Part shown: one piece after another, positions 1 to 9,995 of the stretch
How positions within the stretch are numbered: position 1 is the first letter of the stretch
How the letters are laid out: the number at the start of each line of letters is the position of its first letter
Program-made: the position numbers and the translations under genes
Origin: Schizochytrium sp. TIO01
Taxonomy: Eukaryota; Sar; Bigyra; Thraustochytrida; Thraustochytriidae
Direction of reading: 5' to 3'
NCBI GenBank assembly: GCA_004764695.1
Contig: SMSO01000014.1
Span: forward strand, 4,246,845-4,310,844
Length of the DNA: 64,000 nt
Notes under the pieces: generated by a model
The model's database searches: none
Seen by the model: the letters and a program-made list of their open reading frames with translations, nothing else
Told to the model about the DNA's origin: nothing

Positions 1-1108
1 CATGATTTGGCTTACCTAAGCGGTTGAACCTTTTGGCAACTGGAATATCCCCTACGCCTTGCAGAAAATTGTGAAGGCGTGCACAAATCCCAAAATACTC
101 TGACACACCTGGCATATCAGAATTGTCGAACCCACCCTTTTCCAAAATTGGGAAGCGCGCCATGAGTATACCAAAGGCCAGCTCGATATGCGAGCGAAGC
201 TCATCTAAGAAATAATTAAAGTGTTCCTGGCCTTTGTTACCATCTTGCGATGGTTTAAAGGGGGTGATAAGATGCTCCGAGCACCTGTAAGCACTATCAG
301 CGGCTAGCCAGTAGTTCGGTTCAATGTTGACTAGCTGATCGTAAAAAGAAGAACTTGACAGGGCAGTTTGGTCGGAAGTGCTCTCTGGATAGCCTTCCGA
401 AATAAAGGTGAACTTCTGCTGATGATCACAAGCGCATTGGAAGACAACGTATTGATCTTGACTTTTTTTACTAGTTCTTGTTTCAGAGCTTATGGAAATC
501 ATTATTCCATCGAGTGCTGATATGCAACCTTGCATAGCATGAGAACCCCTTAGCATTGCTGATGACAACTGATTGAATCCCAAAGCAAGCTCGTCCTGAA
601 GTGTCGCACTCCAGATTCCTCTTTCTAAGTCAAGATACTGATCTTTTAATGCTTGCCTTATTGCTTTAACTCCAGCTTTGACAACAGCCCCCTGGTGATG
701 AGGAGGAATGAGCGAGTCATATTCAATTTTTTGTGGGCTCTCCCCCCGCAGAAACAAAAGCGTCGTAAAAATCACAGTTGCAGGACAGCATAAAATAGCA
801 TCCTCATCCTTACCTATTGTGCAAGGCATCTCAGTAAGCTCATTTGGCGTATAAGTAAAGCTAACAATCTGCTCAAAGCTACTGTTATACATACCCAGAG
901 TAGTCTCCAGCAGACTTTTGCCCATGGGCAACGGATCGAAAGCATATTCGACAAATCTCTTTTGCTCAGCAAAGCCATGTGCTTTCTGTTCTTTGCATCT
1001 CCTTTTTCGTATAACTTTGACAAAAAGACTGCGACCTTGTGGCATGCCTCCAACGCGAGCGTCAAGGTTACTCTCACACTCACCAAGGTCCTTGCGACTT
1101 CGTTTCAT
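1..1108 (-). CDS. PIF/Harbinger-type (DDE_Tnp_4) transposase, C-terminus off the window
   Basis: Transposase-like nuclease of the HARBI1/PIF-Harbinger family. The reading frame is open from an ATG at 1108 down to the left edge without a stop (at least 369 codons), so the C-terminus is missing. Reading it by hand gives the family's three acidic positions in order: a 'SALDGI' segment (first Asp), 'AADSAY' (second Asp, matching the usual GDSGY) and 'HIELAFG' followed by 'RFPIL' (Glu of the VERAFG..L..R..IL motif), then 'ICARLHNF', also typical. No second protein (MADF/Myb-like) of an autonomous Harbinger element and no terminal inverted repeats are visible. The frame is intact over the visible part, so this may be a recent element or a domesticated gene. 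Family assignment is by motif only. Confidence 0.8.
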   Translation of the reverse strand, partial: MKRSRKDLGECESNLDARVGGMPQGRSLFVKVIRKRRCKEQKAHGFAEQKRFVEYAFDPLPMGKSLLETTLGMYNSSFEQIVSFTYTPNELTEMPCTIGKDEDAILCCPATVIFTTLLFLRGESPQKIEYDSLIPPHHQGAVVKAGVKAIRQALKDQYLDLERGIWSATLQDELALGFNQLSSAMLRGSHAMQGCISALDGIMISISSETRTSKKSQDQYVVFQCACDHQQKFTFISEGYPESTSDQTALSSSSFYDQLVNIEPNYWLAADSAYRCSEHLITPFKPSQDGNKGQEHFNYFLDELRSHIELAFGILMARFPILEKGGFDNSDMPGVSEYFGICARLHNFLQGVGDIPVAKRFNRLGKPNH

Positions 1109-1864
1109 GGTGCCGCTGCAAATGCGGGATTTCCGATGACCTGAGCGATCTATTCCTACTTCTGTTACTTCAAAAAAGCAAAGTGGCAGCTTCTTCTGAC
1201 CGAAAAATGTCAAGAAGACACCACTTGGCAAACCGCATAAGGTTGCAAGGCAATGAACTGTTGCAGTTGTAGTTCAATCCTGGCACAATATCTGGTCATG
1301 ACGGGTATAACTGCCTCCTCCACCGCAGAAAACAGAAAAAAACAGAAAACAGAAAAAAACAGAAAACAGAAAAAAACAGAAAAAAAAAAAAAAAAAAAAA
1401 AAAAAAGGAAAATGCACTATAATGCAAAAGTTTAGGAAGTAAAGAAAAACACAAACAGAAGAACAGCACGATCATGTGCAGGCCGTGAATAGAAGAAAAG
1501 TACATGTAAGGCAATAGAGAACTTGCTTGCTGCAACAAAAGTAAATTAGTAGTTGAAAACTAAGTTGAATGCTTTATACATTTCTGATGAAGGAGAAAGA
1601 ACAAAAAAAAAAGGGAGCGGGGGCAGGACAATAATCATCAGTCAATAATCAAAGAAATGAAAGAATAGGCCCCGGTCTCTTGTCATGCAAGTCTAGAGCC
1701 CTTGCCCTTTGAATAGAAAAGTAGGACGAAATTAGGCAAAATCGAGTGCAAGATTTGCTGACATAGACTGCAGGTTGTCGCTACTTAAAGAAACCTGTTC
1801 AGTTGCGTGAGACAACAATAAGCCAAAACCATAATTGAATAAGTACCCGATTGTACCACAAACC
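1109..1864. other. Intergenic stretch between transposase and ANK-SAM-TIR gene
   Basis: No convincing coding region. It holds the A-rich repeat at 1328-1406. The divergent 5' side of the transposase and the 3' flank of the ANK-SAM-TIR gene meet here. Confidence 0.6.
1328..1406 (+). repeat. A-rich (AAAACAGAAAA)n tract ending in poly(A)
   Basis: Repeated AAAACAG units run directly into an uninterrupted A tract of about 27 bases (1380-1406). It could be a microsatellite or the poly(A) tail of a retro-inserted sequence; no retrogene is seen 5' of it. Confidence 0.85.
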
Positions 1865-3979
1865 TCACCTGGACGAAATGCGGTTCATGAGTTCTTCGAA
1901 ATTCTCTTGGCGCTTTGCTGGTGTCGTGAAGTCGATCAGCGAGGAATCCCCAAGCTCAAGAAGTAGAGGACCTGTCCATGTATCCGTATCAAGCAGCTCC
2001 TCTTCCAAGACGACGGCAATGAGGTTCTCAGCCCCACGTAGACGGCAAGCTGCAGTAAAGATCTCCTTGCAGACACCTCTACCCTCTTCTTCCATAAGTT
2101 CATCGATGTAATCCTGAGTAACGAATACAAGGACTTTACGCGCTTGTTCGACAGCTTGATCGAGTTGAGTGATATCTGAGACAGGCTCATTGTCAAACCA
2201 TGTCTTTTTGCCCATGGTTGCAAGTCTCGTGTTGACAATGAACACTACTTCATGATTTGCACCATCTGAACCCCACGTGTGAGTTAAAAGAGCATCATAC
2301 TTGAAGCGGTGCTTGTTGCGGCCCAACGTCAATGACAAACGATGAGAAATTTGCTTGGCGATCTTGGGACGTGATCTACCAGGCTTCTTAATTGATTCAC
2401 CCTTGAAACGAAGACGAGCTTTATTGCGAAAGTCCGTTTTATCAAGACCCAGAGCAATGAGCTCCTCATCTGAAAGCGCTTGCGCCTCCTCCAAAGTCAC
2501 CACGCCATAATTATAGAACGCAACCACAATGTTTCGGGCGATGTGCAAATCCGTGATGAGAGCCTCAGCAACATCAGATTTCATCACGAAATCTAAAAAG
2601 TCAACAACATCAGAGCGGCGATTGTTCCTAGCCATTGTGACAGCATCCAAGCCGCTCTTAGATCGCATGTGGGAGGAAGCGCCAGCGGCCCACAGCTTTT
2701 GGATAGCCCGAAGGTGCTCTTGGGAAGTGTGCTTGGAGCCTTCGAGGCTTCCACACGCGTACATTAGCGCAGAATTGCCATCTACATCCTGCGGATTCAC
2801 ACGGGCTCCCTTGTCAATGAGGACTTCGGCCACCTCAGGGTGATGATGACGGAAGGCGAGCATAAGGGCATTCCAGCCATCATCATTTTGCAGATCAATC
2901 TTAGCACCCTTTTCGATGAGCAGAAGGGCCGTCTCGGGCTGCTCGTAGCGGCATGCAAGACACAGCGCTGTGTACCCCTGTTTGCCTTGTAAATCAAGTT
3001 TTGCGCCCTTTTCAATCATAAGCTTTGCCGCAGCCGGCTGCTTGTAGCGACAGGCGTAGATGAGAGCTGTTGTCCCCCCTTCATCCGTTATGTTGAGTTT
3101 TGCACCTTTTTGAATGAGCATCTCTGCAGTTGCAGGGTGGTCGTAGCGGATAGCAAGCATGAGAGCAGTCCAGCCTCCCTGTTTTTGCAGATTAACTTTA
3201 GCGCCCTTTTGCACAAGCAGTGCCGCTGTCTCAGGAGGATCAAGGATCGAGGCAAACATCAGTGCGGTCCAGCCCTCATTGTCCTGAAGGTCAAGCTTGG
3301 CTCCTTTGCGAATAATCATTTGGGCAGTTTCGGGTTGTGCGTAACGGCATGCGTACATGAGCGCGCTCCAGCCCTCTTTATCTTGAGCGTTAAGCTTAGC
3401 TCCCTTTTGAATAAGTAGTTGTGCGGTCTCTGGCTGACTAAAGCGGCAGGCAAACATGAGGGCCGTCCATCCGTCGTTATTGCAGAGATCCCTCTTAGCG
3501 CCCTTTTCGATGAGCAGCTGTGCAGTTGCAGGCTGATTGAAGCGAGATGCAAACATGAGTGCTGTTGATCCTGTTTTGTCTTGATGGTCAAGGTCGGCAC
3601 GGTTCTCGATAAGCAACCGAGCGGTATCAGCCATATCTTGACGGCACGCAAACATGAGCGCGGTCGACCCTTTTTTATCTTGAAAGTTCAAGTGTGCACC
3701 CTTTTCGATAAGAATATCTGCGATAGTGGCCTTCTCGTACCTGCACGCAATCATGAGAGCCGTCCAGCCTTTATCGTTCTGTGCATCAAGCGCTGCCCCT
3801 GCATTGATGAGGAACTCTGCAATGTCTACATGATCTCCAATCTCCGGGTTCAGCGACCACATCAGAGGCGTATGTCCTTTAGGGGTGCATACAACGTCGA
3901 GAAGCCTCTTGTCCTGCTCCACTGCTCTCTGGACGCCTTCGAGGTCGCCATTCTTGATGAGCTCATTCATGTCCGCCAT
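1865..3979 (-). CDS. Ankyrin repeat-SAM-like-TIR domain protein
   Basis: A 704-aa protein from the first ATG (3979); the frame is open slightly further upstream but without ATG. Residues about 1-420 are roughly a dozen ankyrin repeats of 33 aa with the pattern 'G.TALM.ACR......A.LLI.KGA...' and very high mutual similarity, visible as a 99-bp period in the DNA. Residues about 470-525 resemble a SAM domain ('LSDEELIALGL'). Residues about 558-704 form a TIR domain: box 1 is 'KYDALLTHTWG', followed by 'TWFDNEP' and 'ARKVLVFVT'. The Glu of FDNE (about residue 598) sits where the catalytic Glu of NAD-cleaving TIR domains such as SARM1 lies. The architecture (repeat sensor, SAM oligomeriser, TIR effector) recalls SARM1 and other NADase-type innate immune or cell-death proteins. 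NADase activity is inference. The gene is single-exon and intact. Confidence 0.85.
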   Translation of the reverse strand: MADMNELIKNGDLEGVQRAVEQDKRLLDVVCTPKGHTPLMWSLNPEIGDHVDIAEFLINAGAALDAQNDKGWTALMIACRYEKATIADILIEKGAHLNFQDKKGSTALMFACRQDMADTARLLIENRADLDHQDKTGSTALMFASRFNQPATAQLLIEKGAKRDLCNNDGWTALMFACRFSQPETAQLLIQKGAKLNAQDKEGWSALMYACRYAQPETAQMIIRKGAKLDLQDNEGWTALMFASILDPPETAALLVQKGAKVNLQKQGGWTALMLAIRYDHPATAEMLIQKGAKLNITDEGGTTALIYACRYKQPAAAKLMIEKGAKLDLQGKQGYTALCLACRYEQPETALLLIEKGAKIDLQNDDGWNALMLAFRHHHPEVAEVLIDKGARVNPQDVDGNSALMYACGSLEGSKHTSQEHLRAIQKLWAAGASSHMRSKSGLDAVTMARNNRRSDVVDFLDFVMKSDVAEALITDLHIARNIVVAFYNYGVVTLEEAQALSDEELIALGLDKTDFRNKARLRFKGESIKKPGRSRPKIAKQISHRLSLTLGRNKHRFKYDALLTHTWGSDGANHEVVFIVNTRLATMGKKTWFDNEPVSDITQLDQAVEQARKVLVFVTQDYIDELMEEEGRGVCKEIFTAACRLRGAENLIAVVLEEELLDTDTWTGPLLLELGDSSLIDFTTPAKRQENFEELMNRISSR

Positions 3980-6900
3980 TGTCCCTTCCCTACACACCAA
4001 TCGCCTCCTCTTCAGTGTCCAGCGAGCCCAAGTCTGACGCCGCTAGCACCAACAATTCCCAGCACCACCTCGACCAGACCAGCCCTGCGCAGACCCCTGC
4101 GCAGACCCCTGCGCGAGCCAAGGTTGTAGCTTTGCTCACCTGATTCATGTCTTCTTCTGCAAACCGCGAGAACCGAAAGAAAGCAAGCCAGCTTTTTCAC
4201 GTGCTGCTTCTTCGACATTGTAGTTCCAACTCCAACACAATTGAATTCCCTAAATGATCACCGTTGACACTTCGCAATCATCCCATAAGTCAGCATCCCA
4301 CGAAAGCAAACAAACAACCTCTGTGAGGGGAATACAAGCGCGATGGTCACAACCTTGGTCCATTCGGCGCGATGACCGACACGATTATAAAGCTTCGAGC
4401 TTCGAATAAACTTCGAGATGGTCGCGACCCATTGAAGTTCTTCATCAAAGTAAAATTTACTAAGGTAACTCAATTCAATTTATTTTTATTTTTTATTTTT
4501 TATTTTGTTTGTTTGCTTCAAAAGTTTTCAGTTTTCATTGAGGAACTTCAAGTTCTACGAGCTTTAGAACTTATTACCATCAAGATAGCGAGGTATCAAG
4601 TGAAAGGTGAGAGGGAAGAGACACGCGCACGCTTTCAGAGGGGACCTCTTTGGCTTGTGCACAGCTTAGGAGGTAAAAGTTATGTGCAGGTAAGCAAGTG
4701 CTAATGCGAGGGTGAGCTCACTGGATTAGCTGTGGGCTCAGTGCCATTAAGAGTGAATGTGGGAATATTTTTGCTTCAAATAGAAACAATTACCTCCTAG
4801 CAACACTGAAGGAAAGCCATCACAAAGGTTTCAGTCACGATGAGATGTGTGATAGGTTTAACAAAATTATTACCTGACAGTATAAAATAATTTGTGACGA
4901 GAGAACAGTGCAGAGGAGGCAAGAGGGAAGGACAATGATGTACTTTTGCTTTATTGTTCTTTTAAAGTGTATTTTTCCTTTTCTTTTCAAAGTCACGGTT
5001 GATATAAGAACGATAAACACTAAATTGAAATGAAAAGTTTCTAGATGGCAAAGTGTTATTAAATTGAGTTGGTCGTTGATTTGGCTGTTTGCCACTGTTT
5101 TAGGGGAAAGGCTGCGTGGCAGGTGCACATGTCTGTCGTTAAGGCCGTAAACGAGCTTTACATAGTTGCATTCATGATCCTAAAATCGAAATCTTCAACC
5201 AACCATTGGTTTACCTTTCTTCAAATCGCTGATCTCCAAGACGGTCCCACGCTCACCTTTCACGAGAGATTGATTAAGTCTTTATTAAAACTCTTTGCAT
5301 TTACCTCTCTTTCTTACAATGTTAAAAGAGCGCACGCACACACGTGCGAGGGAGCTTTGCAATTGTGATGATGTGGAAACCAACCAGGCAGTAAGGTTTC
5401 CCTCTGCGAAGCTTCTTCGAGTCACAGCGGCAGCCCCGCCTTCCTTGAAGGCCTCACGGAAGGTCCTCGAGCCGATCACTGCTGGCGTCCGGCCAATCTT
5501 GCCTCAAGCACCATCGAGGCACTCGCCATCGCTCGATTCGAGTGCCTCTCTGCACGCGCCAGGCCGTTAAAAAAAAAAAATAATGAAAAAATAAAATAAA
5601 AAAGAGGACTCGCTAGGAGGTGGGTAGTAGTTGGTAATAGCACTCAAACAAACTAACTTTGCGATGGATGACATGACATCATCCGAGTAGGAATAAATAA
5701 CTTCTGAATTGGCATCGTTGACTGACTTCGAAGCAATGCTCAGGTCTGTGCAGGTGCACCTCGAACCTGATCATGAACTTTCAACTCCGGTGAAAACTAC
5801 CGAGCCATGCATCTATCCATCTACCACGCTCACTCGTCAACACTGGTTTCGCTTCTGTCGAGCGTTTATAAATATTGATGGTAACCCTGCAAACAGTGAA
5901 GCAGCACAGCTCTCGAGGATGTCCAACTTTCCGGTTTGGTTCGGAACTTTGCGTGAGCACACGCCATTGAGAAGAAGGAGATGGAGAAGATGGAGAAGAA
6001 GTTGTAGCAGTAAAGAGAAATCCTTGCAGCGCGAAAGTATGACAGCGAGAAGAGCTCCCTACTGCTATTTATTTGTCATGTCATGTTGAAGTTGAAGTGT
6101 CTACTGACGTTGCTGCAAACTGGAAAGTGGCAAGAATAACTCTGCGAGGGCTTTTAGGCTGCTACAACTTGCACGCTCGCTCACACAGCGCCAGCTCCCG
6201 AGTGCCGGCTCGAATACACGTAGAAATCGATCCCGCCCACGGCAGCACAGCACACGGGTTGGAGTTATGCATCAACCGTAGAGTAGCCATCGATGACAAT
6301 GGCTGGGCACAGATGTTGCTGCTACTGGCGAAGTTGAAGATGCTGGGATAAGATCGAGTTGATCGTCCGTTTTGACCTTTTAGTCCAAGCTAAGGTGGGA
6401 TAGTAGCACTTTACATGAACAAGACTGTTTCAAATAACCTGAACAGCCACCGGTCGAAGCCATACTGGCACAGGTGCAAGACTCCACGCTGGCAGTGACT
6501 TCTTTGCTTGATAAGCGATTGAAAATTAAAAGAGTTAACAGAGTGGACGGTGCAGCCGACAATTTGGGATTGAGCTACTTTGTTGTCTTGATCATGGAAT
6601 ACCGCTTAGAGTAATTCATAGTAGATGCTATGTGGTCTCCCCGGGCCCACCTTGTGTGATATTCAACCAGCTTCTTATTTTCTGTGGTGTTGCGAATATA
6701 CAAGCTACAATGCACACACATACTTTCACACGCTCTAAAAGCCGTATATACCATCGTTATGGAAGGTAGTTTAGTAGTCGGAGTGGCGTTTATCACGTGT
6801 CGAAGGCGGATGATTGAAAATATTATAGAGGAAGGTGTGCACTGAAGGTGTTTGTCCTTTTGGAATTATAAGAGAACAATGTGAACTCTTCTCAGTTGTA

Positions 6901-7290
6901 GGAGACTGAACAGTCTCAAGAAAAATAAAGAAGGAAAAAATACGTCACATGGCATAAAGTTGAAATTTTTTAATTCCATAGGATCCTTCAGTATATTTCG
7001 CATTTTTTGGTCAGCTAAATTGAATCGTGCAACTATCTTCATTCAGCCTCTGCATTCAGACAAGAACTACGATCTGCGTTTGCGTGATCTCACAGAAGAT
7101 CTAGCTCCCACCCTACTTTTCGAAGGCCACGCTATCAACTATTACATACCTGGTGTGTCACCTATCATTTACCACATATGTCACATTTGCCACATTTGTG
7201 TTTAATGGGGGCCTTTCCACACGCGAAGAAAATAATTCTCAAGTTGAGGTGCATTACATTAGTGCAATGTTACTTATTAAGGTTTATGGA
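3980..7290. other. Gene-poor stretch, nothing recognised
   Basis: Only short ORFs on both strands with no family signature. Poly(A/T)-rich patches occur near 4480-4510 and 5568-5605. A short CGCAGACCC-type tandem lies near 4080-4115, just upstream of the ANK-SAM-TIR gene. A heavily spliced or non-coding gene cannot be excluded. Confidence 0.5.
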
Positions 7291-7880
7291 TTATGGCGGG
7301 AGCATGTATTGGCTTAGCGTGCCAGTAGCAAAGATGAATCGTGCATCAGGAAATCCTGCGACGCAGCAGTGAGTAATATCATAAATTTCAACGCCCTCAG
7401 GAGATTTAGAGGACCTGGATAGGATGAGATAAACGTCAAACATGCTGCATGTTGGATAAGCATCTATAAATTCCACCACGAAAAAAAATGCCAATCTTTC
7501 ACATTTTTAGAAACTATGGGTACCATTTTCTAGGATGATAAACGTTTTTGAAAACCATGTGCTTTGTCTGTCTTCTTGATGAGGACATGATAAACTATAC
7601 TAGATGCAATCTCTCTAAGGACAAATAAAGTAGACTTGTCAGACGGATTAATACCATCATTGCCCGAAATTGCAAAGATCACATCAGTAAATTGCTCAGG
7701 CGGTACCTGTGTTTCATCACCCATGACAAAGGTTCCAAATCTGCTTCAAATATCTCGAAGATTTCTTGAAAGCTTATCACCTCTATCGTTTGAATAGATT
7801 CATCAGAAAATTGTTGAAGGTCCCACAATAAACTTTTTCATAATAGAAGTGTTACGGGGAAATGTTTTCAAAGAAATGGT
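7291..7880 (-). pseudogene. Decayed ORF, paralogous to the one split by the solo LTR
   Basis: Protein-like stretches in two or three minus-strand frames, interrupted by stops (e.g. 7530-7724 and 7291-7494). A segment with 'DVIFAISGNDG' resembles 'DVIYCGSDMF' encoded on the minus strand near 29890, and the DNA around 7745 and 29965 also matches over about 25 bases. The family is not recognised. The two loci look like diverged copies of one gene, both now broken. Confidence 0.4.
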
Positions 7881-8413
7881 CATCTTACTATGCTAAAAGA
7901 TGAATCTGGTTAGCTAGAGGTTGGCTATGAAAATGAAGGCTAGAGGCTAGATCAACGCTCTAAAGGGACTTTAAAAGGGATGGCAATCTGTGGGTTATGA
8001 GTTAGAGATCTGTTGTCCCTGGAATCTAATTCCACTGGAGACTGCTTCATGTTGCTTTATGTTGTAATTAGGGGACTAAGATACACTTGCACTGCGTAAG
8101 GCATAATTGATAGGGTTAGGTCAATTTGTCTCTTTAACCCATCCACTCAGGCTCTACCATTGGTTCTGGGAAAAGCTTATGCACAAAGTTGGTTTTTGAC
8201 TTCTAAACCTGGTGGGTTTGTTTGGTTGTCTAGTTCTATTCTAGTGTAAACCTGATTTTTATGGGTTCTTGCAACTAGCGACCCTTAATCACGAAGCACC
8301 GTAGTGCGTCATGAAAGACAATTTTACTGTGTTGAACTCAACGTGTGAATTGATAGGTTGCATACCCTCGGTCTATACACCATCCTACATAGGCGGGGGG
8401 TCGCCTTGGCAAT
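7881..8413. other. Intergenic, nothing recognised
   Basis: No ORF of note and no clear repeat. Confidence 0.5.
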
Positions 8414-8880
8414 CTAATCAAGTACGCCAAGTGCCAGGGGACTATTGCACGTAGTATACGTGGAAAACCCTATCTCCAGCAGGTAATTCATGACTGGCTT
8501 GTTCTCAAACATGACCTCCATGTACTTCGCGCCCATAATCAGTGCCATCATAACCTTGTGAGTTTGACATACGAGCCATCCATCGTCTATCTTATGCGTG
8601 TTGGCCTTTATTATGGCACTGTGCAGCACCACCTTGTCATTTACAACAGACTGTTCTCTACTGGCATGACCCAAGTTCACAATCACAGAGAACAGAATCA
8701 GGACTAAGTCGCGGTGCGGGAAACTAGTCTTGTTTAGGCAGGCTTGGAGACGCAAGATCAAGTCACATTTGTCTGCATAACCTTTCGCAGCTTCGCTTCT
8801 CCGTCCTTTTCAAACAGGTAATTCAGGGCGAGGAGCGTGTGTTGGTGCGTGTCCGAGAACCAGGGGGTAAGAAGTTACGT
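8414..8880 (-). pseudogene. Armadillo/importin-alpha-like fragment
   Basis: A 115-aa frame (8414-8761) continues upstream in another frame to about 8880. Reading through the shift gives features of importin-alpha ARM repeats: 'ALNYLFE' (compare CWALSYL), then 'VIVNLGHASREQSVVND' (compare the GNIVTGDD.QTQ.VI. motif). There is no start codon, the length is far below the usual of about 520 aa, and the frame is shifted, so it looks like a relic. The upstream LTR begins 50 bp beyond it. The assignment rests on pattern resemblance only; a generic ARM-repeat protein is the alternative. Confidence 0.4.
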
Positions 8881-8932
8881 CATGATTTCGACAAGATTGA
8901 ACCATCACTATGGCACAGTCATACACCCCAAC

Positions 8933-9348
8933 TGCTGAGATTCCCAATCGAAGGAACTAGTGGAGAAGACATTGCTAGAGTTCTTGGTGTCCCTTTGTAA
9001 AACCCAATAGAGATAAGGTTTACATTAGAACAAGAATTGGCAGCCAGACTCATGTGGCTGCTGAAGCCAAGAACTAGAAGTGTGAATACACATAACCGAC
9101 ACCCAAGCTTGGTGTAACTTGAATCGATGGTTGGAGAAGGTTGGATAACCTAACCCCATCGACTATCTCTAACCACATTCAAGAATGTCTTAATCTCCCT
9201 AATTACTACATGAATCCATCTGTCCTGGAATTCATTCCCCAGGACAGCAGTTCGCTAACACTTAAATCAACCTTCTTATAACCTTCATCAAGCTTCTTGC
9301 CTTCATCTTTACAGTCAACCTCACGCTAATCAGTATCACCTTTCAGCA
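8933..9348 (+). repeat. LTR of a Ty1/copia-type element (copy 1)
   Basis: A 416-bp segment with termini TGCTGA...TCAGCA, a perfect 6-bp inverted pair with the canonical TG...CA of LTRs. It is similar in sequence along its length to 29411-29834, including the shared blocks 'AATCGAAGGAACTAG', 'CATGTGGCTGCTG' and 'GAATCCATCTGTCCTGGA', with many substitutions between the copies. It is followed immediately by a primer-binding-site-like sequence, so this is a 5' LTR with plus orientation. The flank 8928-8932 (CCAAC) has no partner next to copy 2. Confidence 0.75.
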
Positions 9349-9362
9349 GGTTATGGACCCAA
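9349..9362 (+). other. Putative primer-binding site, half-tRNA(iMet) type
   Basis: GGTTATGGACCC starts at the base after the LTR. The complement of the initiator tRNA-Met anticodon arm reads GGTTATGAGCCC, so ten of twelve positions agree. Priming from an internal tRNA(iMet) fragment is known for Drosophila copia and yeast Ty5. This places the element in the Ty1/copia group by inference. Confidence 0.55.
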
Positions 9363-9950
9363 GATTACTTCGAGACTAACCAAGATGAACCAAGACCGCC
9401 CGTACTGATCAGGCCTAAACCATGGCGGCCTCGACCAGTATCTCTACGTCCTCTTAGACCACGTCCTCGTCGACTCCCATCTTCTTCTACATCCAACAAC
9501 CCTGATTAGTTTCCAACTAGGCCAGGAACCTCCTCGGACTCGATGAGAACGGAGAGCCTTCTCACCCAACTAGAACATCAAGGGGCAGACTCTCGTAACC
9601 CGCTTGCCCAAACGGAGTCCAGAACTGTCGACTACCTAGATCCATCGCAAGACACCTCTCAGCCTGGAACTCTCGCCGGCACAGATCCAATTGCACTGCA
9701 TGCACCCGAAAGTTCCAGAAGCGGTGACTCCCTGCAGTCCAATCCAGACTCTATTGGACAGCCGACTGATAGAGAGATGGAGAGCATGTCTCCAGCTGCA
9801 CTGACGCAATGCTATGTGGATATCACCCAGGTCGTTGATCACGATGAGCGGTCTTGAACCCTATTCCCACCTTCAAACATTAAAGAATTGTTCTTGCAAG
9901 CACGGGAGGACCACCTTGCGAGACAACGTGTCACCGAAGATGACATAAAT
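9363..9950 (+). pseudogene. Retrotransposon internal remnant, gag-like
   Basis: One plus frame is protein-like from about 9390 to 9950 but carries stops near 9507 and at 9855-9857. The encoded text is rich in Pro/Arg, then Ser/Gln/Asp, low in complexity, and ends in a charged stretch ('AREDHLARQR'). No protease, integrase or reverse transcriptase signature is present, so the rest of the element has been lost or replaced. The same frame then merges into the virus-like ORF that follows, so the junction lies near 9950-10000. Confidence 0.45.
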
Positions 9951-9995
9951 TCATGTTACTGGACTTTGGAACCCAATGTTATATGGAATGTAGCT

